Source of the DNA: Rahnella sikkimica
GTDB taxonomy: Bacteria > Pseudomonadota > Gammaproteobacteria > Enterobacterales > Enterobacteriaceae
Assembly (NCBI RefSeq): GCF_002951615.1
Contig: NZ_CP019062.1
Coordinates: forward strand, 2,666,001-2,730,000
DNA length: 64,000 nucleotides
Direction of reading: 5' to 3'
Shown: piece by piece, positions 28,839-38,100 of the stretch
How the letters are laid out: every line of letters starts with the position of its first letter
Numbering within the stretch: position 1 is the stretch's first letter
Notes under the pieces: model-generated
The model's database searches: none
Told to the model about the DNA's origin: nothing
Seen by the model: the letters and a program-made list of their open reading frames with translations, nothing else
Made by a program: the position numbers and the translations under genes

Positions 28839-29143
28839 TGATTGATGAAAACGAGATACTCGAATACATCACTGAGAATTACAGCGAGTTAAAGAAACCG
28901 GCGCAGAAAGATTGGACGTTCCAGCAATACTTTAATATGTTGCCGGAAGATATTGAAGATATGCTGTTAGACCTCTTCGGACGCTATAATATCGACTATT
29001 CAAATTTCAATCTCGATGATTACTTCGAACCTGAATGGCCTGTTTGGTTATTGTGGAAAAAATTCCAACGAAAAGAATATAAACCTCTCACGGTAGAAAT
29101 GATTATTGAATCAGCAAAAGCGGGGAAATGGTTATATCAGTAA
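28838..29143 (+). CDS. DUF1493-family small acidic protein
   Basis: About 101 residues from the ATG at 28838 (an in-frame ATG at 28823 is the alternative). It is strongly acidic and tryptophan-rich (FNMLPEDIEDMLLDLFGRYN, FNLDDYFEPEWPVW) and ends KPLTVEMIIESAKAGKWLYQ. This pattern fits DUF1493 proteins of Enterobacterales, whose function is unknown and which have been likened to acyl-carrier-type folds. It is coupled to the preceding gene through TGATG and converges on hcp. A partner or immunity role is speculation. Confidence 0.65.
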   Translation: MIDENEILEYITENYSELKKPAQKDWTFQQYFNMLPEDIEDMLLDLFGRYNIDYSNFNLDDYFEPEWPVWLLWKKFQRKEYKPLTVEMIIESAKAGKWLYQ

Positions 29144-29167
29144 GGGGCGTAATGGCCCCTTTCTTAT

Positions 29168-29650
29168 TTATGCCGTCTGGCGGTCGTTCCATGCATCAGA
29201 GAAAATAATATTCCCGTCGTTATGTTTCCACGTAATTTTTTCATACCGCAGTTCAACAGATTCCATGTGATTATCATTTGGATTATCAGAAGCCCCCATC
29301 GTTGGGGATATTGAAACAATACGAACCTTTTCTAACATCATATTGAAGTATTCAACTTCTTGTCCGGCATCGTTAATCTGGTACCAGCGAATTTCCGCGG
29401 ATTCGAGATTTTGGCCCGTCGCAACTGCCTTATAGAGATACGGGCTCGATGAATCGAAATCTTTCACGACGAGCATGGATGAATGCATCCGTGTACCCGT
29501 TACTTTTCCGGTGGCACTGTCCGTTGGGATCATCACGTTATGATGAAACCCTTTAACTTCAATACTGTATTCTCTGTCTTTGACGTCCACCGCGCCCTTA
29601 ATCAGGGCGCCGCCATCATCTTTTAGCCACAGGTAAGCTGGAATAGCCAT
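29168..29650 (-). CDS. hcp: Type VI secretion tube protein Hcp (orphan)
   Basis: A 160-residue Hcp/TssD homologue that would form the hexameric rings of the T6SS tube. It begins MAIPAYLWLKDDGGALIKG, with EVKGFHHNVMIPTDSATGK and the C-terminal half MESVELRYEKITWKHNDG of the Hcp1 family. AGGAG precedes the start. No vgrG, PAAR, sheath or membrane-complex gene is in the window, so this is a solitary copy that must work with a T6SS encoded elsewhere. The upstream sequence is very A+T-rich. Confidence 0.9.
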   Translation of the reverse strand: MAIPAYLWLKDDGGALIKGAVDVKDREYSIEVKGFHHNVMIPTDSATGKVTGTRMHSSMLVVKDFDSSSPYLYKAVATGQNLESAEIRWYQINDAGQEVEYFNMMLEKVRIVSISPTMGASDNPNDNHMESVELRYEKITWKHNDGNIIFSDAWNDRQTA

Positions 29651-29796
29651 TTTTCTATCTCCTTATAAAAGTTATGGCTAACTTACTCCAGCCCTGTTTA
29701 ATCACAAGAAAAAAACCATTTAATTTCATTTATTACAATAACTTATACTAATTACTTATACGTCGCGCACGCTCTTTTTTGCTGAAGAAAACCCAG

Positions 29797-30729
29797 TCAA
29801 ACCACACCAACACCCATCCTTTCCCTTGCTTCTTCATAGGTCGGCATCGATGCCGCAGCCCCTGCTCTTTCCACACAAACAGACGCGTAGGCGGAGGCAA
29901 ATTGCGCGGCTTCGGAGAGCGTGGAACCGGCGGCGAGTTGCGAGGCTAATGCGCCGTTGAAGGCATCGCCTGCGCCGGTGGTATCGACCGGTGTGGCCGG
30001 GCAGGCGGCGATGATCTGCGTTTCGCCATTGACGGAGAGCAGCGCGCCCTGCGTGCCGAGCGTGACGATCAATGCCTGAATGCCTTTGGCGTGCAGCGCG
30101 TGGGCGGCGAGCTGGGCGGAAGGAATGTCATGCACCTCAATGCCGGTCAGCAATGTGCATTCGGTGGCATTTGGCGTGAGCAAATCGACCTGCGCCAGCA
30201 GGTGGTCGGAAACCGGCTGAAACGGCGCGGGGTTGAGGATAATGTACGTCCCGTTTTCCCTGGCGATGTTGATCAGTTTTTCGATAGCCGGAAGGTTATT
30301 TTCCAGCTGCGTCAGCAGGATATCGGCGGCGGCTACCGCCGGGCGGCATTGTTCGACTTCTTCGTCGGTGACCGTCAGGTTTGCGCCCGGATCAACGGCT
30401 ATCATGTTTTCCGCGTCCGCACCGGCGACGTAAATCAGCGCGTTGCCGGTCGGGCATTCGCTGGTGGAAAACAGCGTAACGGCGTCGAAACCGGCGTTGT
30501 CGAGATGGCGGCGGGCGAACATGCCGAAGTCATCGCGCCCGACTTTCCCGATGTAATGCACCCGCGCACCGGCGCGCAGCGCGGCGACCGCCTGGTTCGC
30601 GCCTTTCCCGCCCGCGCCCATCATGCTGTTGCGCGCAATCAGGGATTCTCCCGGTTTGGGGAAACGCGCCATGCCAGCGACGATGTCGAGGTTGAAAGAA
30701 CCAAATACGCATACCTTGCCTTTTTTCAT
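29797..30729 (-). CDS. PfkB-family sugar kinase, ribokinase-like
   Basis: A 310-residue ribokinase-type enzyme. The sugar-binding N-terminal region is GSFNLDIVAGMARFPKPGES, then GAGGKGANQAVAALRAGA; the ATP/anion-hole motif is DTTGAGDAFNGALA, holding the catalytic Asp. It is the last of eight genes in the operon running from 37884 and overlaps the ROK kinase stop by four bases. The substrate is likely an aldose or ketose related to ribose or allulose; it cannot be fixed by sequence alone. Confidence 0.85.
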   Translation of the reverse strand: MKKGKVCVFGSFNLDIVAGMARFPKPGESLIARNSMMGAGGKGANQAVAALRAGARVHYIGKVGRDDFGMFARRHLDNAGFDAVTLFSTSECPTGNALIYVAGADAENMIAVDPGANLTVTDEEVEQCRPAVAAADILLTQLENNLPAIEKLINIARENGTYIILNPAPFQPVSDHLLAQVDLLTPNATECTLLTGIEVHDIPSAQLAAHALHAKGIQALIVTLGTQGALLSVNGETQIIAACPATPVDTTGAGDAFNGALASQLAAGSTLSEAAQFASAYASVCVERAGAAASMPTYEEARERMGVGVV

Positions 30730-31658
30730 GCCTCTCTCCTGAAAGAAAACGGTCGCGACTGCGACTGAAAAACGCGTTGTGCGGCCAGACAGGCACCGCG
30801 ACAGCCGGTCTCATCGGTGACGGCGCTGAAGTGGATCTTCAGTCCGTTCGCCGGATACGGGCTGCGCAGATGACTGCGCAACTGCTGTTCGAGCTGCGCC
30901 AGCGGGAAACTCTCCATCGCCAGCACGCCGCCGCCGAGCACCAGATATTTCGGGTCCAGAATGTTCATTTCACTGGCGACCGTTCGCGCCAGACGCGCTA
31001 CAAATTCGGTTAAATCCACATGTTCTGCATGACGCACAAACAGTTCGGCGAACGGCGTTTGCGGTGCGTGCTGCCGCGCCCAGCCGGTCAACCAGTTGCC
31101 GGACGTCAGTGTTTCGACGCACCCGGTTTTGCCGCAAGGGCACAGCAGCGGATTGCCTGCCAGCGGAATGTGCCCGAGTTCGCCCGCGCCGCCGTGTGCG
31201 CCGTGGTAAAAATCACCGTTGATCCACAAACTGTTGCCCAGACCGGTGCCCAGATACAGGCCGACGGCGACATCTGGCAGCGTGTCGTGCTGAAGTAAAT
31301 CCCACCACATCAGATGGTTAACGTCTTTATCCATCGTCACCGGCAGATGTAGCCGCTGCGCAAGCTGCTCCGCGACCGGCTGATTATCCAGCGCAGATAT
31401 AAACGGCAGCGATAACACGGTTTGCCGGTCACGGGATAAGATCCCCGGCAAACCGAGCATCACCTGCGCCACCTGATGATGCGGATCCTGCGCATCCAGA
31501 TACCCGCGGATCAGCGTTTCCAGCCCGCTCAGCGGATCGCTTTGCCCTGCCCAACTTTGCGTCGGGGTTTTGTGGTAGCCGCGAAAATTTTGCTGGCTGT
31601 CCATCAGCATTAAACGGGTATTGGTGCCCCCGACGTCCACTCCAAGAAAATGCGGCAT
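30726..31658 (-). CDS. ROK-family sugar kinase, probable allose kinase (AlsK-like)
   Basis: A 310-residue ROK kinase with the ATP loop GVDVGGTNTRLMLM, the zinc-binding segment CPCGKTGCVETLTSGNWL and the sugar-contact motif GAHGGAGELGHIPLAG. The nearby AlsE-like epimerase makes D-allose kinase the best guess, as AlsK plus AlsE convert allose via allose-6-phosphate and allulose-6-phosphate. An isomerase (RpiB) is not in this operon and would have to be supplied from elsewhere. Start ATG 31658. Confidence 0.75.
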   Translation of the reverse strand: MPHFLGVDVGGTNTRLMLMDSQQNFRGYHKTPTQSWAGQSDPLSGLETLIRGYLDAQDPHHQVAQVMLGLPGILSRDRQTVLSLPFISALDNQPVAEQLAQRLHLPVTMDKDVNHLMWWDLLQHDTLPDVAVGLYLGTGLGNSLWINGDFYHGAHGGAGELGHIPLAGNPLLCPCGKTGCVETLTSGNWLTGWARQHAPQTPFAELFVRHAEHVDLTEFVARLARTVASEMNILDPKYLVLGGGVLAMESFPLAQLEQQLRSHLRSPYPANGLKIHFSAVTDETGCRGACLAAQRVFQSQSRPFSFRREA

Positions 31659-31673
31659 ACGGCTCTCCTGCCC

Positions 31674-32354
31674 TCAGGCTGCGTGACGCGCCTGACGCAT
31701 CTGATCGAGCATTTTGTCCCAGGCAATATCCAGATCGCTGTCGAGCGTAAACAGGCCCGAACTGCCGACGATCAACACTTCCGCGCCCGCAGACATCAGA
31801 TCCTGATACGTCCGCAGGTTGCAGGATCCGTCGATTTCGATCAGATAGCGGTAGCCTTTTTGCTGTTTGAGATCGCGCAACTGGGCAATTTTCCCCAGCA
31901 TTTCCGGGATGAACGGCTGCCCGGCGTAGCCCGGATCGACAGTCATGACGGTAATTTTATCCAGCAGATGAATATAGTGCTGGATGTATTCCACCGGCGT
32001 CGCAGGGTTAAGTACCACGCCGACCTTTTTGCCCAGAGAACGGATCTGGTTGATGATGCGGAACGCGTCGCGGTTGATGGTTTCGGCGTGCGGGCAGATG
32101 AAATCGGCACCGGCTCTGGCTATCGGTTCGATAAAGTCGGACGGATTTTCCACCATCATATGCACGTCCAGAATCAGCGGCGTATGCGGGCGGATCTGTT
32201 CGATAAAGAACGGCGACAGCGTGATGTTTTTGACGTAATGGCCGTCCATGATGTCGATGTGCAGCATGTCAGCGCGGCGGTTCAGCACCTCCAGTTGCTG
32301 TTTGATGTCTATCAGGCTCATGCACATCAGCGACGGAGAAATTTTGTATTCCAT
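31674..32354 (-). CDS. alsE: D-allulose-6-phosphate 3-epimerase (AlsE-like)
   Basis: A 226-residue ribulose-phosphate-epimerase-fold (TIM barrel) enzyme that would interconvert allulose-6-phosphate and fructose-6-phosphate. Motifs are ISPSLMCMSL, MLHIDIMDGHYVKNITLSPF, LDVHMMVENPSDFI, VMTVDPGYAGQPFIPEML and EIDGSCN. The SLMCM and TLSPFF segments are those of AlsE rather than of the housekeeping Rpe. It sits between the permease genes and the ROK kinase. Confidence 0.8.
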   Translation of the reverse strand: MEYKISPSLMCMSLIDIKQQLEVLNRRADMLHIDIMDGHYVKNITLSPFFIEQIRPHTPLILDVHMMVENPSDFIEPIARAGADFICPHAETINRDAFRIINQIRSLGKKVGVVLNPATPVEYIQHYIHLLDKITVMTVDPGYAGQPFIPEMLGKIAQLRDLKQQKGYRYLIEIDGSCNLRTYQDLMSAGAEVLIVGSSGLFTLDSDLDIAWDKMLDQMRQARHAA

Positions 32355-32404
32355 GATGTTTTCCTAAGGTCAGAGGCTATGAAAATAAGCTTTAAAAATA
32401 AGGA

Positions 32405-33493
32405 TTAAGGTTGTGCAGCCCGCGCTTTCGCGGCGCTCATGCGTCCTGCGCGTTTTTGCAGGAAACGGGCACGGAAGAATTTCAGCGCCAGCACCACAAT
32501 CAGTACCGCGCCCCACATCGCCAGGCTGAAATGCGGGCTGACGTTCATCAGGTTCAGGCCGGTGGAAATCACCTGGAGGACAATCAGCGAGAGCACCACG
32601 CCCGCCACTTTGCCGAATCCGCCGTTCGGGTCGGTGCCGCCTAAAATGATCGCCAGCACGGTCAGCAGCAGGTAAGAATCGCCGTAGCCCATACGCGCCG
32701 AGTTGAAGCGCGCCATCATCACCAGTCCGGCAATCACGCATAACATGCTGGAAATCACATAGATGGCGATGAGCACGCGGTGCGTGTTGACGCCGCTGAA
32801 ATGGGTGGCGTTGATGTTGCTGCCGCTCATGTAGATGTATTTGCCCAGGCGCGTGCGTTCGAGGAATACTGCGATGAGCACCGCCGTCAGCAGGAAGATA
32901 ATCAGCGGAACCGGTACGCCGAGCAGCGTTTCCGCGCCGATAAAGCGCACGATGTCAGGCATACCGCTGATGGCCGCGCCGCGTGAAAGATAGATACCGA
33001 CGCCGTTCACCATCGTCATGGTGGCGAGCGTGACCAGAATCGGATGCGCGCCGACGTAGGCCACCAGCGCACCGGTCAGCATGCCGATGACCAGCGCCAA
33101 AATCATTGCGCCGACCAGCGCCACCGTCAGCCAGACCGCCTGCATCGCCATGCTGGCATCGGGCGGCAGCCAGGTCAGAAACACCCACGCCATCAGCAGG
33201 CTGGTCAGGTTAGCGGTGGCGATAATGCACAGGTTCAGGCCGCCGCTGAGGATCGGGATAAACATCGCCAGCGTCAGCAAACCGAGTTCCGGCAGCTGAA
33301 ACGCGACACTCATAAAGGTGGCGTCACTGAAAAATCGCCCCGGCATCGCCAGGCTGAAACCGATAATGACCACCAGCAGCAACAGCGATAATCCCAGTGT
33401 GGTGCTGTCTATTTTCAGGGAAGCTATTTTCAGGGAAGCCATTTTCAGCCGTGGCCGGGCTTTAAGATTCACATTTCTGCTTTTCGCGAACAT
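32405..33493 (-). CDS. Sugar ABC importer permease 2 (RbsC-like)
   Basis: A 362-residue multi-spanning permease of the BPD_transp_2 family, with helices such as ELGLLTLAMFIPILSGGLNL and the hallmark IYVISSMLCVIAGLVMMARF and GGTDPNGGFGKVAGV segments. It is the second of two related permeases, suggesting a heterodimeric channel as in Lsr-type and rhamnose-type systems. About 11 bases separate it from the first permease. The N-terminal KMASLKIASLKIDSTT contains a short internal repeat. Confidence 0.88.
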   Translation of the reverse strand: MFAKSRNVNLKARPRLKMASLKIASLKIDSTTLGLSLLLLVVIIGFSLAMPGRFFSDATFMSVAFQLPELGLLTLAMFIPILSGGLNLCIIATANLTSLLMAWVFLTWLPPDASMAMQAVWLTVALVGAMILALVIGMLTGALVAYVGAHPILVTLATMTMVNGVGIYLSRGAAISGMPDIVRFIGAETLLGVPVPLIIFLLTAVLIAVFLERTRLGKYIYMSGSNINATHFSGVNTHRVLIAIYVISSMLCVIAGLVMMARFNSARMGYGDSYLLLTVLAIILGGTDPNGGFGKVAGVVLSLIVLQVISTGLNLMNVSPHFSLAMWGAVLIVVLALKFFRARFLQKRAGRMSAAKARAAQP

Positions 33494-33504
33494 AGCGGTT
33501 TTCC

Positions 33505-34494
33505 TCAGGCGAAGCCGACTTCGGTTTCTTTGCGTTTCTTGTAATGGGTGACGGTGATGGCCGCGACAATCACCACGCCGATGACGATATTCATGAAGTA
33601 GCTGGAGACGCCAATCAGGTTGAGGCCGTTTTTCAGCACGCCAATCAGGAACACGCCCATCAGTGTGCCGACCACGCTGCCTTTGCCGCCGTTAAGGCTG
33701 GCGCCGCCGAGCACCGCAGCAGCCAGAACATCCAGCTCGCCGCCGACCAGCGCATTCGGCACCACTTCGCCGACGCGGTAGACCTGAACCAGCCCGCCAA
33801 TCGCCGCCATTGCGCCGAGATAGCCGTAGGCAAACAGGTGCAGCAGACCAACGCGGATGCCAATGCGGCGTGCGGATTCCTGATCACCGCCGACCGCAAA
33901 CAGCTGACGGCCCAGATGCGTTTTGTTGAGTAAAATCCAGCTCAGCGCTGCCACCGCCAGCATCACGACAACCGGCAGGCCAATCTGATAATGCTGCTCG
34001 CCGACGCTGAACGGCAGGACGCGGATCGGCGTGGTCAGCCAGTCCGGCAGGTCGTAGAGGCTGGTGCCGTTGGTCAGCCACATCAACATGCCGAACAGCA
34101 GCGACTGCATGCTGATGGTGACGATGATCGAGACGATACGCAGACAGTAGATCAGGATGGCGTTGATCATCCCGAGGACGGTGCCGATGGCGATCGCCAG
34201 TAAAATGCTGCCGGTCGGGCTGCTCAGGCCGTAATGAATGGCCAGCGTGGCGATGAGGTACTGCACGACGGAAGCGACCGCCGCGAAGGAAATATCAATG
34301 CCACCGGTGACTAGCACCACAAATAAGCCGAGTGCAAAAATGCCACTGACGGCGTAGCTTTCGGTCAGATCGAGCAGGTTCTGAAGCGTCAGAAACTGAT
34401 TGGTGAGCAGGGAAAACGTGACGATAACCACCAGCAAAACCCAGGCTAAATAACCTTCGTTGCTGGACGGGCGTAACCGGCTGAGCTTAAGCAT
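33505..34494 (-). CDS. Sugar ABC importer permease 1 (RbsC-like)
   Basis: A 329-residue permease of the same family, with FALGLFVVLVTGGIDISFAA and GGASLNGGKGSVVGTLMGVF. I chose the ATG at 34494, because GGAGG lies six bases before it inside the ATPase gene; it overlaps the ATPase stop by eight bases. The frame extends to 34509. Confidence 0.88.
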   Translation of the reverse strand: MLKLSRLRPSSNEGYLAWVLLVVIVTFSLLTNQFLTLQNLLDLTESYAVSGIFALGLFVVLVTGGIDISFAAVASVVQYLIATLAIHYGLSSPTGSILLAIAIGTVLGMINAILIYCLRIVSIIVTISMQSLLFGMLMWLTNGTSLYDLPDWLTTPIRVLPFSVGEQHYQIGLPVVVMLAVAALSWILLNKTHLGRQLFAVGGDQESARRIGIRVGLLHLFAYGYLGAMAAIGGLVQVYRVGEVVPNALVGGELDVLAAAVLGGASLNGGKGSVVGTLMGVFLIGVLKNGLNLIGVSSYFMNIVIGVVIVAAITVTHYKKRKETEVGFA

Positions 34495-36019
34495 TGACCG
34501 CCTCCGCAAGCTGTTGCTGAGTCATCGCGCCCGGAAGATATTCGCCCTTCACCGTGCCTTCGGAGAAATGCAGCACGCGGTCGCAGTTGAAATACACTTC
34601 CGGCACTTCGTCGGAAATCAGCAGGATCGAAATGCCCCCTTCCGCCAGCTGATGCACCAGCTGATAAATACTGGCTTTCGCGCCGACGTCCACGCCGACG
34701 GTGGGTGAATCGAGGATCAGGATTTTCGGCTGCGTCAGCACCCATTTTGCCAGCACGATTTTTTGCTGATTGCCGCCGGACAGCGTGGAAATCGCCTGAT
34801 CCGGGTTCTCGACTTTGACGCCGAGTTTTTCGATCCACTGCTGGATGATCTTGTTTTTGCGGTATTCGTCGATCAGATGAAAACGGCTTCGCAGCTGATC
34901 CATGATCGCCAGCACAGTGTTGTCGCCGACCGATTGCTGCTGGATCAGTCCCAGCGTCAGCCTGTCTTCCGAGACATAACCGATGCCGGATTTGATCGCA
35001 TCTTCGTGGCTGCGAAAACGTACCGGTTTGCTGTCGAGGTAGATTTTGCCGCTGTCCGGTTTGGTCATACCGAACAAGCTGAGTGCCAGTTCGGTGCGCC
35101 CGGAACCAAGCAGGCCGCACAGGCCAAGCACTTCGCCAGCGTGCAGCTTGAAACTGACGTCGTGGTACTGGCCTTCGCGTGTGAGTTTGTCGGCTTCCAG
35201 CATGATGCGTTCGTCATTCATGTTGGCGGCTTTCAGGCGGTAATCGAGTTTGAGGCCGGTCATCAGCTCGGTCAGGCGTTCGCTGCTGACTTCCGAGGCC
35301 GGGAAGGTGCCGACTTTTTTGCCGTCACGGATGACCGTCACGCTGTCGGAAATCTCCAGCACTTCATCGAGACGATGGCTGACGAACACCACGCTGATGC
35401 CTTTGTTTTTCAGGTAATGCACGGTGCGCAGCAGCTGATTCACTTCGGTGCGGGTCAGCGAGGCGGTCGGTTCATCCATAATGACTAACCGCGCATCGGC
35501 GACCAGCGCGCGGCAAATTGCCACCTGCTGGCGCTGGGCAATCGGCAGCGCCGACACTTTGCTGTCGAGATCTAAGGTGTAATTAAGCTCGGTCAGGATG
35601 CGCTGCGCGGTGTTGCGCAGGCGTGACGGGCGATACCAGCCCATCAGCCCTTGCAGGTTGTGGTCGAACGCGATGTTTTCAAACACGCTCAGGTTCGGAA
35701 ACAGCGACAGATCCTGATAGATCACCTGAACGCCAAACTGCCGCGCCTGATCCGGGCTGAGTTTGCTGAACGTCTGAAGCCCTTGCGTGGCAGAACCCAG
35801 CGTGATCCGGCAACCGTTGTCCGGCTGATAAACCCCCGAGATCACTTTGATCAACGTACTTTTACCGCAGCCGTTGGTGCCCGCCAGGCAGTGAACTTCC
35901 CCCGGCATCAGCCGCAGGGAAATGTCGTTAAGCGCGCGCTGTCCGCCAAAGGTCACCGACAGATTCTGTACATCAATCAGCGGCGTGTTGTCTGTTTGAA
36001 TGATCTCGGAGATTGCCAT
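34487..36019 (-). CDS. Sugar ABC importer ATPase, duplicated (RbsA-like)
   Basis: A 510-residue protein with two fused nucleotide-binding domains. The first has Walker A AGTNGCGKST and Walker B VIMDEPTASLTR. The second has the degenerate GLLGSGRTEL and signature LSGGNQQKIVLAKW with ILDSPTVGVDVG. This is the RbsA/MglA/AlsA design. It follows the binding-protein gene by two bases. It energises uptake through the two permeases that follow. Confidence 0.92.
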   Translation of the reverse strand: MAISEIIQTDNTPLIDVQNLSVTFGGQRALNDISLRLMPGEVHCLAGTNGCGKSTLIKVISGVYQPDNGCRITLGSATQGLQTFSKLSPDQARQFGVQVIYQDLSLFPNLSVFENIAFDHNLQGLMGWYRPSRLRNTAQRILTELNYTLDLDSKVSALPIAQRQQVAICRALVADARLVIMDEPTASLTRTEVNQLLRTVHYLKNKGISVVFVSHRLDEVLEISDSVTVIRDGKKVGTFPASEVSSERLTELMTGLKLDYRLKAANMNDERIMLEADKLTREGQYHDVSFKLHAGEVLGLCGLLGSGRTELALSLFGMTKPDSGKIYLDSKPVRFRSHEDAIKSGIGYVSEDRLTLGLIQQQSVGDNTVLAIMDQLRSRFHLIDEYRKNKIIQQWIEKLGVKVENPDQAISTLSGGNQQKIVLAKWVLTQPKILILDSPTVGVDVGAKASIYQLVHQLAEGGISILLISDEVPEVYFNCDRVLHFSEGTVKGEYLPGAMTQQQLAEAVNA

Positions 36020-36021
36020 GA

Positions 36022-37008
36022 TTACAGCCCCATTTTGACCAGTTTCGGCAGGTTCGCTTTATCCAGACTTTCGGTTTCGTTGCCCAGAATGGTGCGCGTG
36101 GCTTCATCGACTTTCACTTTGCCCATGCCTTCGATGGTCATGCCGTCAGTGATTTTTTCGCCTTTTTCCAGCTTCTCGGCGATGCGTACGAAGACTTCAC
36201 CGGCCACCATCGGGTTCCAGATAAAGCCGCCTTTGATGGCACCGGCTTTCACCAGACTTGCGCCCTGACCCGGACTGAATGGCCCGAAGACGCAGATATC
36301 ATCGGTTTTGCCGCGGTTAAGCACCGCGCGGCCTGCGCCGATCGGGCCTTGTGAACCGATCGCCAGAATGCCTTTCAGGTTGGCATCTTTGGACATCAGG
36401 TCGTTGGTGGTACGGATGCTGTCATCAAGTGATTCGCCGACACCGAATTTGTCGCCGACCAGATGCATGTTCGGGTAATGTTCTTTCTGATAATTGATGG
36501 CCGCGTCGGCCCATTTCTGATGCAGAGGCACGGTCAGGCTGCCGACGAACACCGCGTAATCGCCTTTTTCTTTCATACATTGTGCGAGGGCGACCATGTG
36601 GGTAATGCCGTGCTGCGTGGCGTCGACCATTTCAAAATCCCAGTCGGCGTATTTCTGATCCGGCGATTCATGCACGATGACTTTGATCCCGGCGTCGTGT
36701 GCGCGTTTCAGCACCGGCTCCAGCACGCGGGCATCGTTGGGCACCACGCCGATCACATCCACTTTCTGGGCGATCAGATCTTCAATCGCACGCACCTGCA
36801 AGGCCGGATCGGCGCTGGTCGGGCCGACCTGCCATGCGTCGATCCCGCGTTTCGCCGCTTCGCTTTTGATCCCGGCTTCCATCGCGTTGAACCAGGCGTT
36901 ACCGCCGACTTTCACCACCACGCCCATGCGAATTTTGTCAGCGGCGTGTGCTGACAGGGACAACATGGCTGTGGCGAACAGGCAGGCAAGAACGGATTTC
37001 TTGATCAT
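36022..37008 (-). CDS. Sugar ABC importer binding protein (RbsB/LsrB-like)
   Basis: A 328-residue periplasmic protein of the Peripla_BP_4 family with signal peptide LACLFATAMLSLSAHA. Family segments are RMGVVVKVGGNAWFNAMEAG, DLIAQKVDVIGVVPNDARVL and the hinge region IKGGFIWNPMVAGEVFVRIA. It looks closer to simple-sugar or AI-2-type receptors than to RbsB, but ligand assignment needs structure or growth data. Second gene of the operon. Confidence 0.88.
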   Translation of the reverse strand: MIKKSVLACLFATAMLSLSAHAADKIRMGVVVKVGGNAWFNAMEAGIKSEAAKRGIDAWQVGPTSADPALQVRAIEDLIAQKVDVIGVVPNDARVLEPVLKRAHDAGIKVIVHESPDQKYADWDFEMVDATQHGITHMVALAQCMKEKGDYAVFVGSLTVPLHQKWADAAINYQKEHYPNMHLVGDKFGVGESLDDSIRTTNDLMSKDANLKGILAIGSQGPIGAGRAVLNRGKTDDICVFGPFSPGQGASLVKAGAIKGGFIWNPMVAGEVFVRIAEKLEKGEKITDGMTIEGMGKVKVDEATRTILGNETESLDKANLPKLVKMGL

Positions 37009-37026
37009 GTTTACTCTCCTGGGAGG

Positions 37027-37884
37027 TCAGTTATTTACCGCAGCAAACGGGCCGTTGCGGTTGTTTTTAGTTTTTTTCTGTAGGGGTGACGGAGAAACTT
37101 CAATCACGTTAACGTTGCTCCAGGCCAGTTCCTGGCGGAATTCCTCATCCTCGAGATGGTCTGTTATCAGTGTGTCGATTTCCCGGTAGTGGCAGATCCG
37201 CGCAAAAGAGCGGCGGCCGAATTTGCTGGCGTCAGCCAGCAAAATTTTGTGCTCGGAGGAAAGCAGCATTTGCTGTTTCAGCCGCGCGTGATGCTCGTTG
37301 CTTTCACGGATCCCGCCTTCGTGGCTGATGCCGTGGCACGAGAAAAACAGTTTGTTGATGACGAACTCTTTCAGCATTTGCTCGGCCAGCACGCCGACGA
37401 AATCTTCGTATTTCGCCGAATATTCACCGCCTAAACCGATGGTGCGCACATTGGCTTTCACCGACAGCGTCTGGATGATCTGCACCGAGTTGGTCAGCAC
37501 CACCAGCTGAATATCGGGCAACTGGCGCGCCAGATACCAGCTTGTCGAACTGCTGTCGAGCAGCAGACAATCCCCCGGATTAATCAGTTGCAGCGCGCGT
37601 TTGGCGATGCGCATTTTGCTGTCCGGTGACTGATTGCTGCGGTCACGAAACGATTCGCCCTGTTCAATCTGCGACGGCACATAGGTCTTTTCGCCCGCCG
37701 AATGTTCCGTAAAGACCGCGCCGCCGTGGCTGCGTAACAGCACGCCACGCTTTTCCAGCAGCGCCAGATCCCGCCGCGCCGTTTCCAGCGAGATACGGCA
37801 TAACTGCGCGACTTCCTGCACCAGAATGCGTCCGCGCTGGGTGAGAATTTCGGTAATAAAACGATGTCGCTCTACAGGCAGCAT
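37027..37884 (-). CDS. DeoR-family repressor of the sugar operon
   Basis: A 285-residue DeoR-type regulator with helix-turn-helix VQEVAQLCRISLETARRDLA, then LLEKRGVLLRSHGGAVF, and C-terminal sensor segments CLLLDSSSTSWYLARQLP and DASKFGRRSFARI. AGAGGA lies eight bases before the ATG at 37884; the frame is open to 37971. It is the first gene of the operon and 18 bases before the binding-protein gene, so it likely represses itself and the operon through the iterated motif upstream. Confidence 0.85.
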   Translation of the reverse strand: MLPVERHRFITEILTQRGRILVQEVAQLCRISLETARRDLALLEKRGVLLRSHGGAVFTEHSAGEKTYVPSQIEQGESFRDRSNQSPDSKMRIAKRALQLINPGDCLLLDSSSTSWYLARQLPDIQLVVLTNSVQIIQTLSVKANVRTIGLGGEYSAKYEDFVGVLAEQMLKEFVINKLFFSCHGISHEGGIRESNEHHARLKQQMLLSSEHKILLADASKFGRRSFARICHYREIDTLITDHLEDEEFRQELAWSNVNVIEVSPSPLQKKTKNNRNGPFAAVNN

Positions 37885-38100
37885 GGGGTGTTTCCTCTTT
37901 CCCGATGTCAAACAGGATACGCAGCCCGTTGGTTGTGGAATGCGCAGTGCCTCAAACGCGGCTGTGTGCATTTTTCGCCACCGCCGTCATGTGATAGTTG
38001 TCACGAAAAGGTGAGAAAAGATGAAATGTTAAAGTTTGGATCTGTGGCGGGAACGGCATTAAATCGTCATTTGCGTTGCAACAAGACAGCAACAGTTTTG

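Noticed and set aside
28386..29650. Part of a complete type VI secretion cluster
   Set aside because: Only hcp is recognisable; the flanks turn into a sugar operon and a phosphodiester importer with no sheath, VgrG or membrane genes.
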